In this document: positions 56,526 to 64,000 of the stretch, one piece after another | Layout: each line of letters starts with the position of its first letter | Numbering within the stretch: the first letter of the stretch is position 1 | DNA from: Promethearchaeota archaeon | GTDB taxonomy: Archaea; Asgardarchaeota; Lokiarchaeia; Sigyniarchaeales; SOKP01 | Assembly (NCBI GenBank): GCA_019058445.1 | Contig: JAHPZA010000004.1 | Span: 434,136-498,135, forward strand | Length of the DNA stretch: 64,000 bases | Direction: 5' to 3' | Program-made: the position numbers and the translations under genes | Notes under the pieces: generated by a model | Told to the model about the DNA's origin: nothing | Database searches by the model: none | The model's input: only the letters and a program-made list of their open reading frames with translations

Positions 56526-56595
56526 TTTTTTTCCTCACATTACATATATTATTTTTATTATAATAAATAATTAAATTGATTAATTGAAAATTTAC

Positions 56596-57213
56596 TTATG
56601 ACCTCCATATTTTCAAAGTAGCAATTCCATTGTTCACTTCTAAATCATATTTTTTTAAAGAGGTCTTAAATGGTAAGCGAACTTCTTTAAGATATTTTCG
56701 AATTTGACTTTGTGCTGTTATGTTAATCTTGTTTCCTTCTTGATTTAAATTTAATTTGATATCTTCCTTTTCTATTCCAGGAACTTCAAGTATAATTTGA
56801 GTATAATCAGTAAAATCGTTTATTTCAGTAATAGGTTCAGCGTTATCTGATTCTTCCTCTTGCTCGGTTGGTTTCAACGCTATTTTTGAAGCATCAATTA
56901 ATTCAATACGATTTGGATGCTTTAATATCTTGAATCTTGGATCTTTTCTAAAATTAATTCCTTTTAAATACTTATTGAGCTCTTTTTCATCTATGTCCCC
57001 TTCAATCTTTATTTCTGGCTTATCCATTCCTGTCTCAAAGTGATATGACACTTTATATCCTTTTGAATGCTTCTTTTTAGGATCTAGGTGCTTTCCCATT
57101 TCTGGAAAAATATAAAAATCCATATCAAATAATTTTGAATCAAAATTAAAAAATTTCTTAAATTGGTCGAAAATATCTTCATAATCATCATAATCGTCCG
57201 AAAATTTTACCAC
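56596..57213 (-). CDS. hsp20: small heat-shock protein (Hsp20/alpha-crystallin)
   Basis: A 205-residue protein: an acidic N-terminal part of about 115 residues, then the alpha-crystallin beta-sandwich (ITEINDFTDYTQIILEVPGI, KEDIKLNLNQEGNKINITAQ, LPFKTSLKKYDLEVNNGIATL) of archaeal chaperones. The N-terminal extension is unusually long and holds a stretch of Asp/Tyr (SDDYDDYEDIFDQF); the family's C-terminal IxI motif is only approximated by LKIW. It should form oligomers that hold unfolding proteins. The start is GTG 57213. The upstream region carries an inverted repeat immediately before the TATA box, a probable heat-shock operator. It is transcribed toward cdc48 70 nt downstream. Confidence 0.9.
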   Translation of the reverse strand: MVKFSDDYDDYEDIFDQFKKFFNFDSKLFDMDFYIFPEMGKHLDPKKKHSKGYKVSYHFETGMDKPEIKIEGDIDEKELNKYLKGINFRKDPRFKILKHPNRIELIDASKIALKPTEQEEESDNAEPITEINDFTDYTQIILEVPGIEKEDIKLNLNQEGNKINITAQSQIRKYLKEVRLPFKTSLKKYDLEVNNGIATLKIWRS

Positions 57214-57222
57214 CGTTTTTTT

Positions 57223-57258
57223 ATTGTCATTTAAATATTGTCAAGAAAGTATTGACAA
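57223..57258 (-). promoter_or_regulatory. hsp20 promoter with inverted-repeat operator
   Basis: A perfect dyad TTGTCAA-gaaagta-TTGACAA lies at 57238-57258, directly upstream (relative to the minus-strand gene) of a TATA-like TATTTAAA near 57230-57237. A third half site TGACAAT is at 57223-57229 between the TATA box and the start. Three half sites around one TATA box are consistent with a repressor of hsp20; the ArsR-like protein at 53437 is the obvious candidate, but this is inferred. Confidence 0.55.
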
Positions 57259-57351
57259 ATTCACAATAAAAATATGTGAATTCAATTATAAAAACTTATC
57301 GTTAATTAAAAAAAGCAAATTTAAGGATTTAATTTGAATAAATTTCTAAAT

Positions 57352-58410
57352 TTATAAACCTTTTTTTACTTCTTCAATAACTTCATGCGTTCGAAGTAGT
57401 AATTCATAGGCAACTTCTGGGATTTGCCAACCTTGTAAGCTACAATCAGGACCCACATATTTTAATCTATCATCATATAATTTTATTGCTTCTAGTAAAT
57501 TTTTTCTAATTCTCTCTTTGGAATCAATTAAGCTTAGCATACCCTCATATGTTTTAATCTCATCCCATGTTTTTCCTAGATCAATTTTTTCTCCAATAAT
57601 GTTATCAATGTTTGTTCTGGTTATGCCTACCCGAATAAATTTGTCGTGTTGCTCTAAATCTTTCCTTGGAATTTTATTAGTTGGATCGCTTGCATATTCG
57701 CAGGTTAATACTTGAATATTTTTTGCTTGCAAGGGCACGTATGCTTGCTTTAAGGAATGAAGGTGAATTTGGTTTATAGTATTAATCCCCTCAAGGGATT
57801 TATCAAATATTTTTATGAGATCATCATGGTTAACGTTAAACAAGTCTACATATCCAAAGGAGGGCTCATCAATAGAAATTACTGAGGTCTGAACATATTT
57901 GTTATTAACTATGGAATTTTTTAAAAAAGAATTGACAGATTTTGCTAAATTTAGAGCTAAATCAGGATAAATGGTAAAATTATGTTTTTTAATGTAAAGC
58001 TCTATTGGTCCCGTTATACAAATTTTTACTTGAATGATTTTTCCTTCTTTTTGAAAATGTTCTTTAGCAAATTCATTTATAACATACATTTCAGGGATAT
58101 ATGCTTTTTGAGGGTCAATTAAATCAGGTTCAGTTTCATAATCGGCTATAGGTTTCAAGAATTGGACGATCATATCCATAATTTGAGGATAATTAATAAT
58201 TTCTAGCCCTGATTTCAATTTAAATTCCATTGCTTGGCTAATCGGATTCATAAAATAATTCCTAATACCACTATGTTGCAAAAGATATTCTTTATTATCG
58301 CTTACAAGTGCTTTATATGACGTCCAGTAAAATTGCTCAAATTTTTCCTTTTCAATATTTTCCGACAAAGGAAATCCGCCAACATCATCATATAGGGGAA
58401 AATTATCCAT
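57352..58410 (-). CDS. MetE-core-like (cobalamin-independent methionine synthase) protein
   Basis: A 352-residue TIM-barrel protein of the MetE C-terminal/UROD-like superfamily, the short archaeal form without the N-terminal MetE half. Recognisable blocks are CITGPIELYI, VISIDEPSFGYVD, IHLHSL, VLTCEYASDP and VGPDCSLQGWQIPEVAYELL. The zinc ligands of MetE (His-x-Cys, Glu, Cys) would be His216-x-His218, Glu238 and Cys323; position 218 is His instead of the usual Cys, which would be a changed zinc site. It may transfer a methyl group to homocysteine from an unknown donor or another thiol. It is transcribed alone between hsp20 and the TrmB-ABC block. Confidence 0.8.
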   Translation of the reverse strand: MDNFPLYDDVGGFPLSENIEKEKFEQFYWTSYKALVSDNKEYLLQHSGIRNYFMNPISQAMEFKLKSGLEIINYPQIMDMIVQFLKPIADYETEPDLIDPQKAYIPEMYVINEFAKEHFQKEGKIIQVKICITGPIELYIKKHNFTIYPDLALNLAKSVNSFLKNSIVNNKYVQTSVISIDEPSFGYVDLFNVNHDDLIKIFDKSLEGINTINQIHLHSLKQAYVPLQAKNIQVLTCEYASDPTNKIPRKDLEQHDKFIRVGITRTNIDNIIGEKIDLGKTWDEIKTYEGMLSLIDSKERIRKNLLEAIKLYDDRLKYVGPDCSLQGWQIPEVAYELLLRTHEVIEEVKKGL

Positions 58411-58588
58411 CTTAAATTTGAAGATCTCTTATTATTTTAGTTTTATGAATACATTAAATAGTTTTTTCTAAAAAAAATAATTTTAGAAATATCGATAAAA
58501 CTTACTAATATAAACAATATTTTATTTATAAATAATTAAGAAGAGAAATATCCATCTATAACATAAAGTATCCATAAATATTATAAAA

Positions 58589-58663
58589 ATGCTACTAATT
58601 CTGGACTTGAAAGAGATTAAGTTAATTAGAAGAAAACTCAATATTAATCAAAAAAAGATTTAG
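58589..58663 (+). pseudogene. remnant of a helix-turn-helix gene in a 326-nt intergenic region
   Basis: In the gap 58411-58736 an ATG-started stretch of 24 codons reads LDLKEIKLIRRKLNINQKK, the typical first helix of archaeal lambda-Cro-type HTH regulators that precede CBS domains, then stops at TAG 58661. The rest of the domain is missing; a one-base shift continues for 15-20 codons without clear similarity. I read it as the stub of a lost regulator. The remainder of the gap is AT-rich without other features. Confidence 0.35.
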
Positions 58664-58736
58664 TTGAGATACTACCATATAAATCTCGAATTAGAATTCA
58701 AATCAAATACTTTTACTGAAATTTTCCGTAATTACT

Positions 58737-59591
58737 TTATAATTTAACTGTACTTGTTAGCAGTTCATTCATACCGCGTTTATGGAATTCTACTATTTTA
58801 GGTAAAATTGTCATCATAGCTATAGGTACATCAATGGGTAAGGGGATTCTAAAAAAACTCTTTTTATCATCAATAATCATTAATCCAAATATATTTTTTA
58901 AATTCGTTGCTATTTCTTTAAAGATTTGTAGGATATAAGGATCAGTTATATCCAATTGAGCAAATTTAGAAATATTATTTAATATATTACTAAAAATTTC
59001 AAAAGTAGGAGGTTTTAGTTGATAAATAGCGATCTTTGGCATTTTCTTTCTTAAAATACTCGATGAATAATCATCGGAAGATATTATTTTTATAGATAAA
59101 TCATTATTACGTTCATTAAGACGCCTAACAATTCGGTCATTGAAATAATTTAAAGACAAAAATATATCTAGTGATACCTTTGCATTATCAATTAAATAAT
59201 AAAGGTGTTCTAACAGATTTTCTTCCTTGGCTATACCAATAAATGGGATATCTTCAGACTCTTCAGTGCTGTGGATTTCATTGATTATTTTTATACTCTT
59301 TTGTCCTATTTCTTGTATTTCTTTTGTGTATTTTAGGATCTTTTCTTGTAGAATTTCACTCGATTTAATTTTATAGTATTTTTTAGCTTTACTCCCGATT
59401 GGGATAATATCAACAAATCCTTTTCTCTCAAGTTTAATCATTGTTTCATAAATTTTCGGTTGGGGAACATTGCTATATTTATGCAATTCACTTGCGTTAA
59501 GAATATGATACCGAACAAGTGTCTCGAATGTTTGAGCTTCATATTGAGTAAAATTTAACTCTTTTAGGAGGTTTTCTAATTCTTCGTTCAT
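58737..59591 (-). CDS. TrmB-family transcriptional regulator of the ABC exporter
   Basis: A 284-residue TrmB-like protein. The winged helix at residues about 1-75 (LNFTQYEAQTFETLVRYHIL; SNVPQPKIYETMIKLERKGF) is followed by a coiled coil (ILQEKILKYTKEIQEIGQKS) and a PLD-like effector domain. It is divergent from the ABC exporter at 59714 with a perfect 9-bp inverted repeat in between, so it very likely controls both. Its effector domain differs from that of the TrmB protein at 25727. The ligand is unknown, probably the exported compound. Confidence 0.9.
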   Translation of the reverse strand: MNEELENLLKELNFTQYEAQTFETLVRYHILNASELHKYSNVPQPKIYETMIKLERKGFVDIIPIGSKAKKYYKIKSSEILQEKILKYTKEIQEIGQKSIKIINEIHSTEESEDIPFIGIAKEENLLEHLYYLIDNAKVSLDIFLSLNYFNDRIVRRLNERNNDLSIKIISSDDYSSSILRKKMPKIAIYQLKPPTFEIFSNILNNISKFAQLDITDPYILQIFKEIATNLKNIFGLMIIDDKKSFFRIPLPIDVPIAMMTILPKIVEFHKRGMNELLTSTVKL

Positions 59592-59653
59592 TTTCCAATA
59601 TTTTTGCTATTTCAAAATTTTAAATTTTTAAAAAATTTTAAATAATTTTACTC

Positions 59654-59687
59654 CTTTAGTAGTATAACTACTAAAGTAGTATATAAA
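59654..59687. promoter_or_regulatory. TrmB operator and ABC promoter
   Basis: A perfect inverted repeat CTTTAGTAG-TATAA-CTACTAAAG spans 59654-59676. Its AGTAGTATA element occurs again at 59675-59683 and runs into the TATA box TATATAAA (59680-59687) of the ABC operon, 27 nt before the ATG at 59714. A protein bound here would cover the BRE/TATA region of the exporter and the start region of the divergent regulator. Confidence 0.65.
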
Positions 59688-59713
59688 TTTTATTATAAAA
59701 ATTGTTGATTATT

Positions 59714-60685
59714 ATGTCAGGTCTTGCAATTGAAGCCATAGGAGTTAAAAAGGAATTTGGAGGGAAAAGTAAGAGTCCATTTACTAAGGCTCAAGTAGTT
59801 AAAGCCCTAAGAGGAGTTGATTTTCGAATAAAAGTTGGTGAAAATTATTGTTTACTTGGTCCTAATGGTGCTGGAAAAACCACATTTATACGGTGTATTC
59901 TTGGTCTCTTAAAAGCGGAAGGATCGGTAAGAGTATTGGATCATATAATGCCGGACGAACGAAACAAAATAATCTCTTCTATTGGATATATGCCTCAAGA
60001 ATTAAGTTTATATCCTGATTTATCAGTAAAAGAGACTATGCATTTCTTTGGTCGAATATTTGGTCTAAGAAATCAGGAACGGAAGGATTCTGTAAAAAAA
60101 TTGCTAAATTTTTTCTTATTGAAACAATGGAAGGATAGTAGAGTTGAGAACTTATCAGGTGGAATGAAAAGAAGGTTATCTTTGGCATGTACACTTGTTC
60201 ACAATCCGAAACTCTTAATATTAGATGAACCTACTATTGGTGTTGATCCTACATTACGATTAACTTTCTGGGACTACTTTAAAGAATTGAATGAACAAGG
60301 AATAACAATTATAACTACTACTCATGTGATGGATGAGGCTGAAAAGAGTAGGTTAATAGGTTTTATGAGAGAGGGTAAGTTAATTGCGGAGGGAACTTAT
60401 CAAGATCTTAGAACAAAAGTACCTGGAAAAAGAAAATTAGTAGTAGAGACGGATTTAGAAAGTTCAAAAAATTTAGCCGATATCATCCATACGAAATGCG
60501 CCTGCCAAACCCAATCAAAAGGTTTTAAACTTGAAGTTTTTTATGATGATGAATCAATTATCGATGAGATATTATCTCAAATTAGAGAACATACTAATAT
60601 ACACTCAATTCAAACAGTTTTACCCAATTTGGAAGATACTTTTATATATTTTTCTAAATCGAGCAAAGAGGTGCAAGAAAACTGA
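59714..60685 (+). CDS. ABC transporter ATP-binding subunit
   Basis: An ABC-2-type exporter ATPase. Walker A is LLGPNGAGKTTFIR, the Q loop is YMPQELSLYPDLS, the signature is NLSGGMKRRLSLA, Walker B is LLILDEPTIGVDP and the switch His lies in TTTHVMDEAEK. A C-terminal DUF4162-like extension of about 80 residues follows. The frame is open to TTG 59702, but ATG 59714 fits the TATA box for a leaderless or short-leader mRNA, giving 323 residues. The permease gene overlaps its stop. Such pairs (drug- or lipid-export type) are often regulated by a neighbour; here by the divergent TrmB protein. The substrate is unknown. Confidence 0.95.
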   Translation: MSGLAIEAIGVKKEFGGKSKSPFTKAQVVKALRGVDFRIKVGENYCLLGPNGAGKTTFIRCILGLLKAEGSVRVLDHIMPDERNKIISSIGYMPQELSLYPDLSVKETMHFFGRIFGLRNQERKDSVKKLLNFFLLKQWKDSRVENLSGGMKRRLSLACTLVHNPKLLILDEPTIGVDPTLRLTFWDYFKELNEQGITIITTTHVMDEAEKSRLIGFMREGKLIAEGTYQDLRTKVPGKRKLVVETDLESSKNLADIIHTKCACQTQSKGFKLEVFYDDESIIDEILSQIREHTNIHSIQTVLPNLEDTFIYFSKSSKEVQEN

Positions 60686-62199
60686 AGCTATCGAACATTA
60701 AAGCGATTTCAATAAAAAATCTCAATCAAATGAAAAGAGATCCGAGAATGATCGCTTTATCAGTAATTGCACCTATAATTGTTACTGCATTGTTCGGGTC
60801 TGCTTTCGGAGGAGATTTAACTGATTTAAAAGTATATATTGTAAATGATGATAAGAATTTTAACAATATTTTCGCAAATGAAATTATTGACAATATGGAT
60901 AATAATCCCATATTTCAATATAATACAACTACTTCAGATCCAAATCTCGTGAAAGAAGCTGTATATAATAATTATTCTCAAGCAGCAATAATCTTTCCTA
61001 ACACATTTACTCAAAATTTGTTATTAGGGATAGGAAGTGAAGTTGAACTTTATGTGAGTTATTCAAATCTCAATGTCTCTAATTATATTGTTGCTGCTTT
61101 TCAGAGTAGTTTTGATTATGTAATGGGTACATATTTTGGAAATCCACAGGTAAAAATAGTTATTATACCTATTAATCAAGGAGTTTTAGGTTCACTTCCT
61201 CCTATTATTAATATTTCGTTAAGTAATCGAGATATGGGATGGGCAGCTTTAAATGACAAATTATCAGACACCGTCTATGATATATTAAAAGATGATAACA
61301 CAGTAAAACTAGTAAAAGTTAATTCAGTTTCAAAGTATGAGAATAAAGTGAAAAACGGAGAGGCTAAAGCTATTATCAAATTTTCAGAAGATTTTACTTA
61401 TAATGCTTTAATAAGTAAAGTAATTAAGGTAAAAATAAAATTAGATGGAGCAGAACCTCAATCTTCGGGTGCTATTTTGGCAGCTTTGGCAGATGCTTTA
61501 TCAGAGACTTTTGAGGATAGATTTGATAAAGCTGTTTTTGATATGAATGAATATTATTATAATAATCTAGATTCTAAGGATGATGCTGTTGATTCAATTA
61601 CTTATTCCACACCTCCGATTATTGGTTTTATTGTTTTCTTTTTTGCCTTTCTATTGACTATGTTGTCTTTTTTACGAGAAAGAAAACAAGGAACCATGGA
61701 AAGACTTTTAACCTCACCTATGAAACGTTCAGAAATTATCCTTGGGTACATATTATCATTCAGTATTATATCTATAATACAATCAACGGTTACTATTATG
61801 GTAGCTGTTCTCGTATTTAATGCACAAATAGAATTTACAATGATGACTTTGTTACAAGCCTATTTAATTATTTATCTACTTTTATTAACAGCTTTAGGAT
61901 TAGGGATCTTTTTATCCACTTTGGCAAAAACAGAGTTTCAGATAATTCAATTCATTCCATTAGTCATTCTACCTATTATGTTATTATCGGGTGTCTGGGC
62001 ACCAGTCGAATCATTACCAGATTTTTTACGTCCAATATCTGCAATAATTCCGTTAACTTATGCAAATCTAGCTTTAAGAGACCTTTTTCTTCGGGGAATA
62101 TCAATTTTTGAGCTTGCTATTCCAATGGCGATTTTAGCTGGTTCAGCACTGTTAATGATATCTCTTGGCATTCTAAAGTTTAATAAAACTCTTAAATGA
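60682..62199 (+). CDS. ABC-2 type permease subunit, CUG start
   Basis: The first ATG (60730) lacks the usual N-terminal cytoplasmic helix. The frame continues upstream to CTG 60682, which overlaps the ATPase stop as CTGA, and the ribosome site GAGGTG (60668-60673) lies 8 nt before it. The extended start reads MKLSNIKAISIKNLNQ, typical of ABC-2 permeases. The 505-residue product has one N-terminal TM helix, a long extracytoplasmic domain (about residues 50-300, YhgE/Pip-like placement) and a five-helix ABC-2 core (IIGFIVFFFAFLLTMLSFL; LTSPMKRSEIILGY; LPIMLLSGVWAPVESLP). It pairs with the ATPase to export a drug, lipid or polymer. Confidence 0.92.
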   Translation: MKLSNIKAISIKNLNQMKRDPRMIALSVIAPIIVTALFGSAFGGDLTDLKVYIVNDDKNFNNIFANEIIDNMDNNPIFQYNTTTSDPNLVKEAVYNNYSQAAIIFPNTFTQNLLLGIGSEVELYVSYSNLNVSNYIVAAFQSSFDYVMGTYFGNPQVKIVIIPINQGVLGSLPPIINISLSNRDMGWAALNDKLSDTVYDILKDDNTVKLVKVNSVSKYENKVKNGEAKAIIKFSEDFTYNALISKVIKVKIKLDGAEPQSSGAILAALADALSETFEDRFDKAVFDMNEYYYNNLDSKDDAVDSITYSTPPIIGFIVFFFAFLLTMLSFLRERKQGTMERLLTSPMKRSEIILGYILSFSIISIIQSTVTIMVAVLVFNAQIEFTMMTLLQAYLIIYLLLLTALGLGIFLSTLAKTEFQIIQFIPLVILPIMLLSGVWAPVESLPDFLRPISAIIPLTYANLALRDLFLRGISIFELAIPMAILAGSALLMISLGILKFNKTLK

Positions 62200-62254
62200 A
62201 TACTTTTTTTTTCTTTTTTATTTAATTTCATATTAAGAATTTACAGATAAGAGA

Positions 62255-64000
62255 TTAAAAATGATAATAATGAGAGATTAGATAATTCACTCTATCTTCA
62301 TCTATTTTAAATAACTGAATAAATAGTCTATCAATTATTTTCATAATTTCTTCCATTTTCTTACTTTTCAAGGCTGATTTAAGAACCTGAAATAATAGAA
62401 TGTGATTTGAATTTAAAAAGTATTGTAAATTAGCCATGCTGTTTAAAAATTCTCTATATTCCTTGAATTCTTCCGAGTCATTTATTTTAATTAGCAAAGA
62501 TGAGAGAAATTTTATTAATTCTATTATAGAATTATCTATCTCTGAATTGAATTTATTAATTAATGGAATAACCAATTCTTGTTCGAGTTTAGTCTTACTC
62601 CGTTTGATCTTTATATTTTTTGCTTTAAACAGAAATGCTGCTATTTTGGAATTAAGATAAGCGAGAATGAAATGATAATCTATATCCTTAACCATACTTT
62701 TTGGCCAGAGAAAATAAGTGTCTGAAGTTGCATAGTACGGTTTTTCAGTAAAGCCAAATAGATTTTCACTGGAGATATACTTAAAAAAAATTTTTTTATG
62801 ATGATCATAAAATGGTTCAAGATCGATTAATATATCCTTATTTTTTCGATCTAAGATATGAATATATGCACCTCTTCGTGGAAAATAAAAATCTTCGGGA
62901 TTTTCTTTAGCGTTAATTAATATTTCTCTTAATTCTTTCTCATATTGTCTTAAATATGCTGTTAATGTTGGATATTTTTTTTCAAATAACTTATTTGATT
63001 TATCATTGTCTTTTAAATTGCATTCACTTTTATTGAAGTAAATGATATATCCAGCAAAATCTTCCTGCTTATATCCATATGGTAAGATTGATTTACTTTT
63101 ATAGACTTTTTTTAACCTCCCTTTTTCATTTTCATTGAGCTTGAAAAAATTTTTATTGATTTTAATAAGAAAATCATTATTTTCTATTTTGAGATCAATC
63201 CCTTCATTTAAAATGAAATATTCATCTTTAATTAAAATTAAACCATTGCGAATTATAAAAAAGTCGTTTAAAAGACTAACTTTTCCGTTTAAAAAGCAAA
63301 ATTTTTCAATTTTTTCAACAACTTCTTTTACTTGTTCAGGATATATTAGATTCCAGCTTCCCTCTCTTTTTAAACTGTTATTAGTTAGTGCTGAATAATA
63401 TTTTTTTATGTTTATTGAATCTTTATTATGGATTAAATTTTCAAAAATTAACTGATTAAATGCATTATTGGATAGGTCTAAATTATTTCGTTTTCCAATC
63501 TGAATTATTTCTATTTTCTTATCAATTTTACCCTCTTTTTCTTTTTTTGTTTTTTTTTGAAATAAAAAAATGCAATTATGTTGCCCTGTGGCGTCTTTAA
63601 AAAGTGCTAAATTCGATAAATCAATATATTGAAGGATGTAGCATTCATCTAATATATGTGGTTTAAGTAATTTAATTCCAGTTTTCTTGGATTTTGTAAT
63701 CCAATAATTTGTGGTAATAAAAGATAAAAGACCACCCGGATTTAACTTCTCTATACCAAGGTGTATAAAATAATAAAATAAGTCCATATTACCCACGAAA
63801 TAATTTGCACATATTGGATATTTTTCCACATACTCGTGAAATACCTCAGAATTATAATTTTGACCTAAATAGGGGGGATTTCCAATGATTAAATCAAATT
63901 TTTCATTTAAATCTGATCCTAAGACGTTATCAAACCTAAAATGTACTTCGGGATATTTTTGTAAGAGAATATCTTTTAAATTTTTATCTATCTCGTATGC
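62255..64000 (-). CDS. partial DNA methyltransferase of the type IIG/Eco57I-TaqI-like class (5' end outside window)
   Basis: The frame is open to the window edge, so 62255-64000 is only the C-terminal 581 residues. The catalytic motif IV NPPY is visible in IIGNPPYLGQNYN near 63870, with the AdoMet-fold end of motif III before it (AYEIDKN). After the methylase core comes a region similar to the TaqI-like specificity domain (FPRRGAYIHI; YYATSDTYFLWPKS; FILAYLNSKIAAFLF) and a helical C-terminus. These enzymes methylate adenine-N6 and often carry a fused nuclease; whether a nuclease domain exists lies beyond the window. No separate restriction subunit is seen. Possible role in defence or epigenetic marking. 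Confidence 0.88.
   Translation of the reverse strand, partial: AYEIDKNLKDILLQKYPEVHFRFDNVLGSDLNEKFDLIIGNPPYLGQNYNSEVFHEYVEKYPICANYFVGNMDLFYYFIHLGIEKLNPGGLLSFITTNYWITKSKKTGIKLLKPHILDECYILQYIDLSNLALFKDATGQHNCIFLFQKKTKKEKEGKIDKKIEIIQIGKRNNLDLSNNAFNQLIFENLIHNKDSINIKKYYSALTNNSLKREGSWNLIYPEQVKEVVEKIEKFCFLNGKVSLLNDFFIIRNGLILIKDEYFILNEGIDLKIENNDFLIKINKNFFKLNENEKGRLKKVYKSKSILPYGYKQEDFAGYIIYFNKSECNLKDNDKSNKLFEKKYPTLTAYLRQYEKELREILINAKENPEDFYFPRRGAYIHILDRKNKDILIDLEPFYDHHKKIFFKYISSENLFGFTEKPYYATSDTYFLWPKSMVKDIDYHFILAYLNSKIAAFLFKAKNIKIKRSKTKLEQELVIPLINKFNSEIDNSIIELIKFLSSLLIKINDSEEFKEYREFLNSMANLQYFLNSNHILLFQVLKSALKSKKMEEIMKIIDRLFIQLFKIDEDRVNYLISHYYHF

Noticed and set aside
1..64000. Insertion sequence, prophage or integrated element
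   Set aside because: No transposase, integrase, terminal inverted repeats or attachment-site duplication at the tRNA-Pro gene was seen.

Overview
This window looks like AT-rich chromosomal DNA from an anaerobic archaeon, most likely an Asgard archaeon of the Lokiarchaeia type. The archaeal signs are a CdhD subunit of acetyl-CoA decarbonylase/synthase (Wood-Ljungdahl pathway), a Cdc48 ATPase, an archaemetzincin, TrmB-type regulators, TATA boxes and an interrupted tRNA-Pro gene. The Asgard placement is inferred from many multi-pass membrane proteins carrying small zinc-ribbon or RING-like tails, a longin-like protein and a possible ubiquitin-fold protein. No rRNA, CRISPR array, insertion sequence or prophage was found.

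Layout. 0.1-2.6 kb: two unrecognised membrane proteins. 2.6-10.2 kb: a LysR regulator divergent from a metabolic block of two tandem acyl-CoA synthetase (NDP-forming) alpha-like proteins, a DsrE-TusA sulfur-carrier pair, a 2-hydroxyacyl-CoA dehydratase/benzoyl-CoA reductase-family protein and a nitronate-monooxygenase-like flavoprotein. 10.4-13.7 kb: an RGG-tailed ferredoxin, an AMP-forming acyl-CoA synthetase and a 7-TM protein. 13.9-21.9 kb: surface and membrane proteins around cdhD. 21.9-23.7 kb: leuCD. 24-26.7 kb: membrane proteins and a TrmB regulator. 26.8-33.9 kb: lysine biosynthesis (dapF-lysA on plus, dapA-dapB on minus) and argG. 34.1-38.8 kb: a six-PAS histidine kinase, a CheY-like receiver and an ADP-ribosylglycohydrolase. 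38.8-47.9 kb: archaemetzincin, tRNA-Pro, duplicated 4-TM proteins, a TIGR04076 protein, TetR, a HGSNAT-like acyltransferase, a polyferredoxin and small proteins. 48.3-52.8 kb: a 1519-residue Asp-box surface protein with cytoplasmic zinc ribbons. 52.9-57.2 kb: a proteostasis block (HExxH protein, ArsR-like regulator, Cdc48, Hsp20). 57.4-64 kb: a MetE-core-like protein, a TrmB-regulated ABC exporter, and a DNA methyltransferase that runs off the end.

The most unusual signal concerns translation starts. At least six genes have coding sequence that clearly extends upstream of the first ATG/GTG/TTG, and the only well-placed start is AUU, AUA or CUG. Two of these lie in 4-nt stop/start overlaps (ATAA and CTGA) that mimic the usual ATGA overlap, and others follow Shine-Dalgarno-like motifs. 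I have moved those starts accordingly. Other notable items are the tRNA-Pro with a 29-nt insertion between the D arm and the anticodon arm, several palindromic operators next to autoregulated-looking regulators, and three gene remnants in intergenic DNA.

Functional names rest on motif recognition by eye; no database search was possible.
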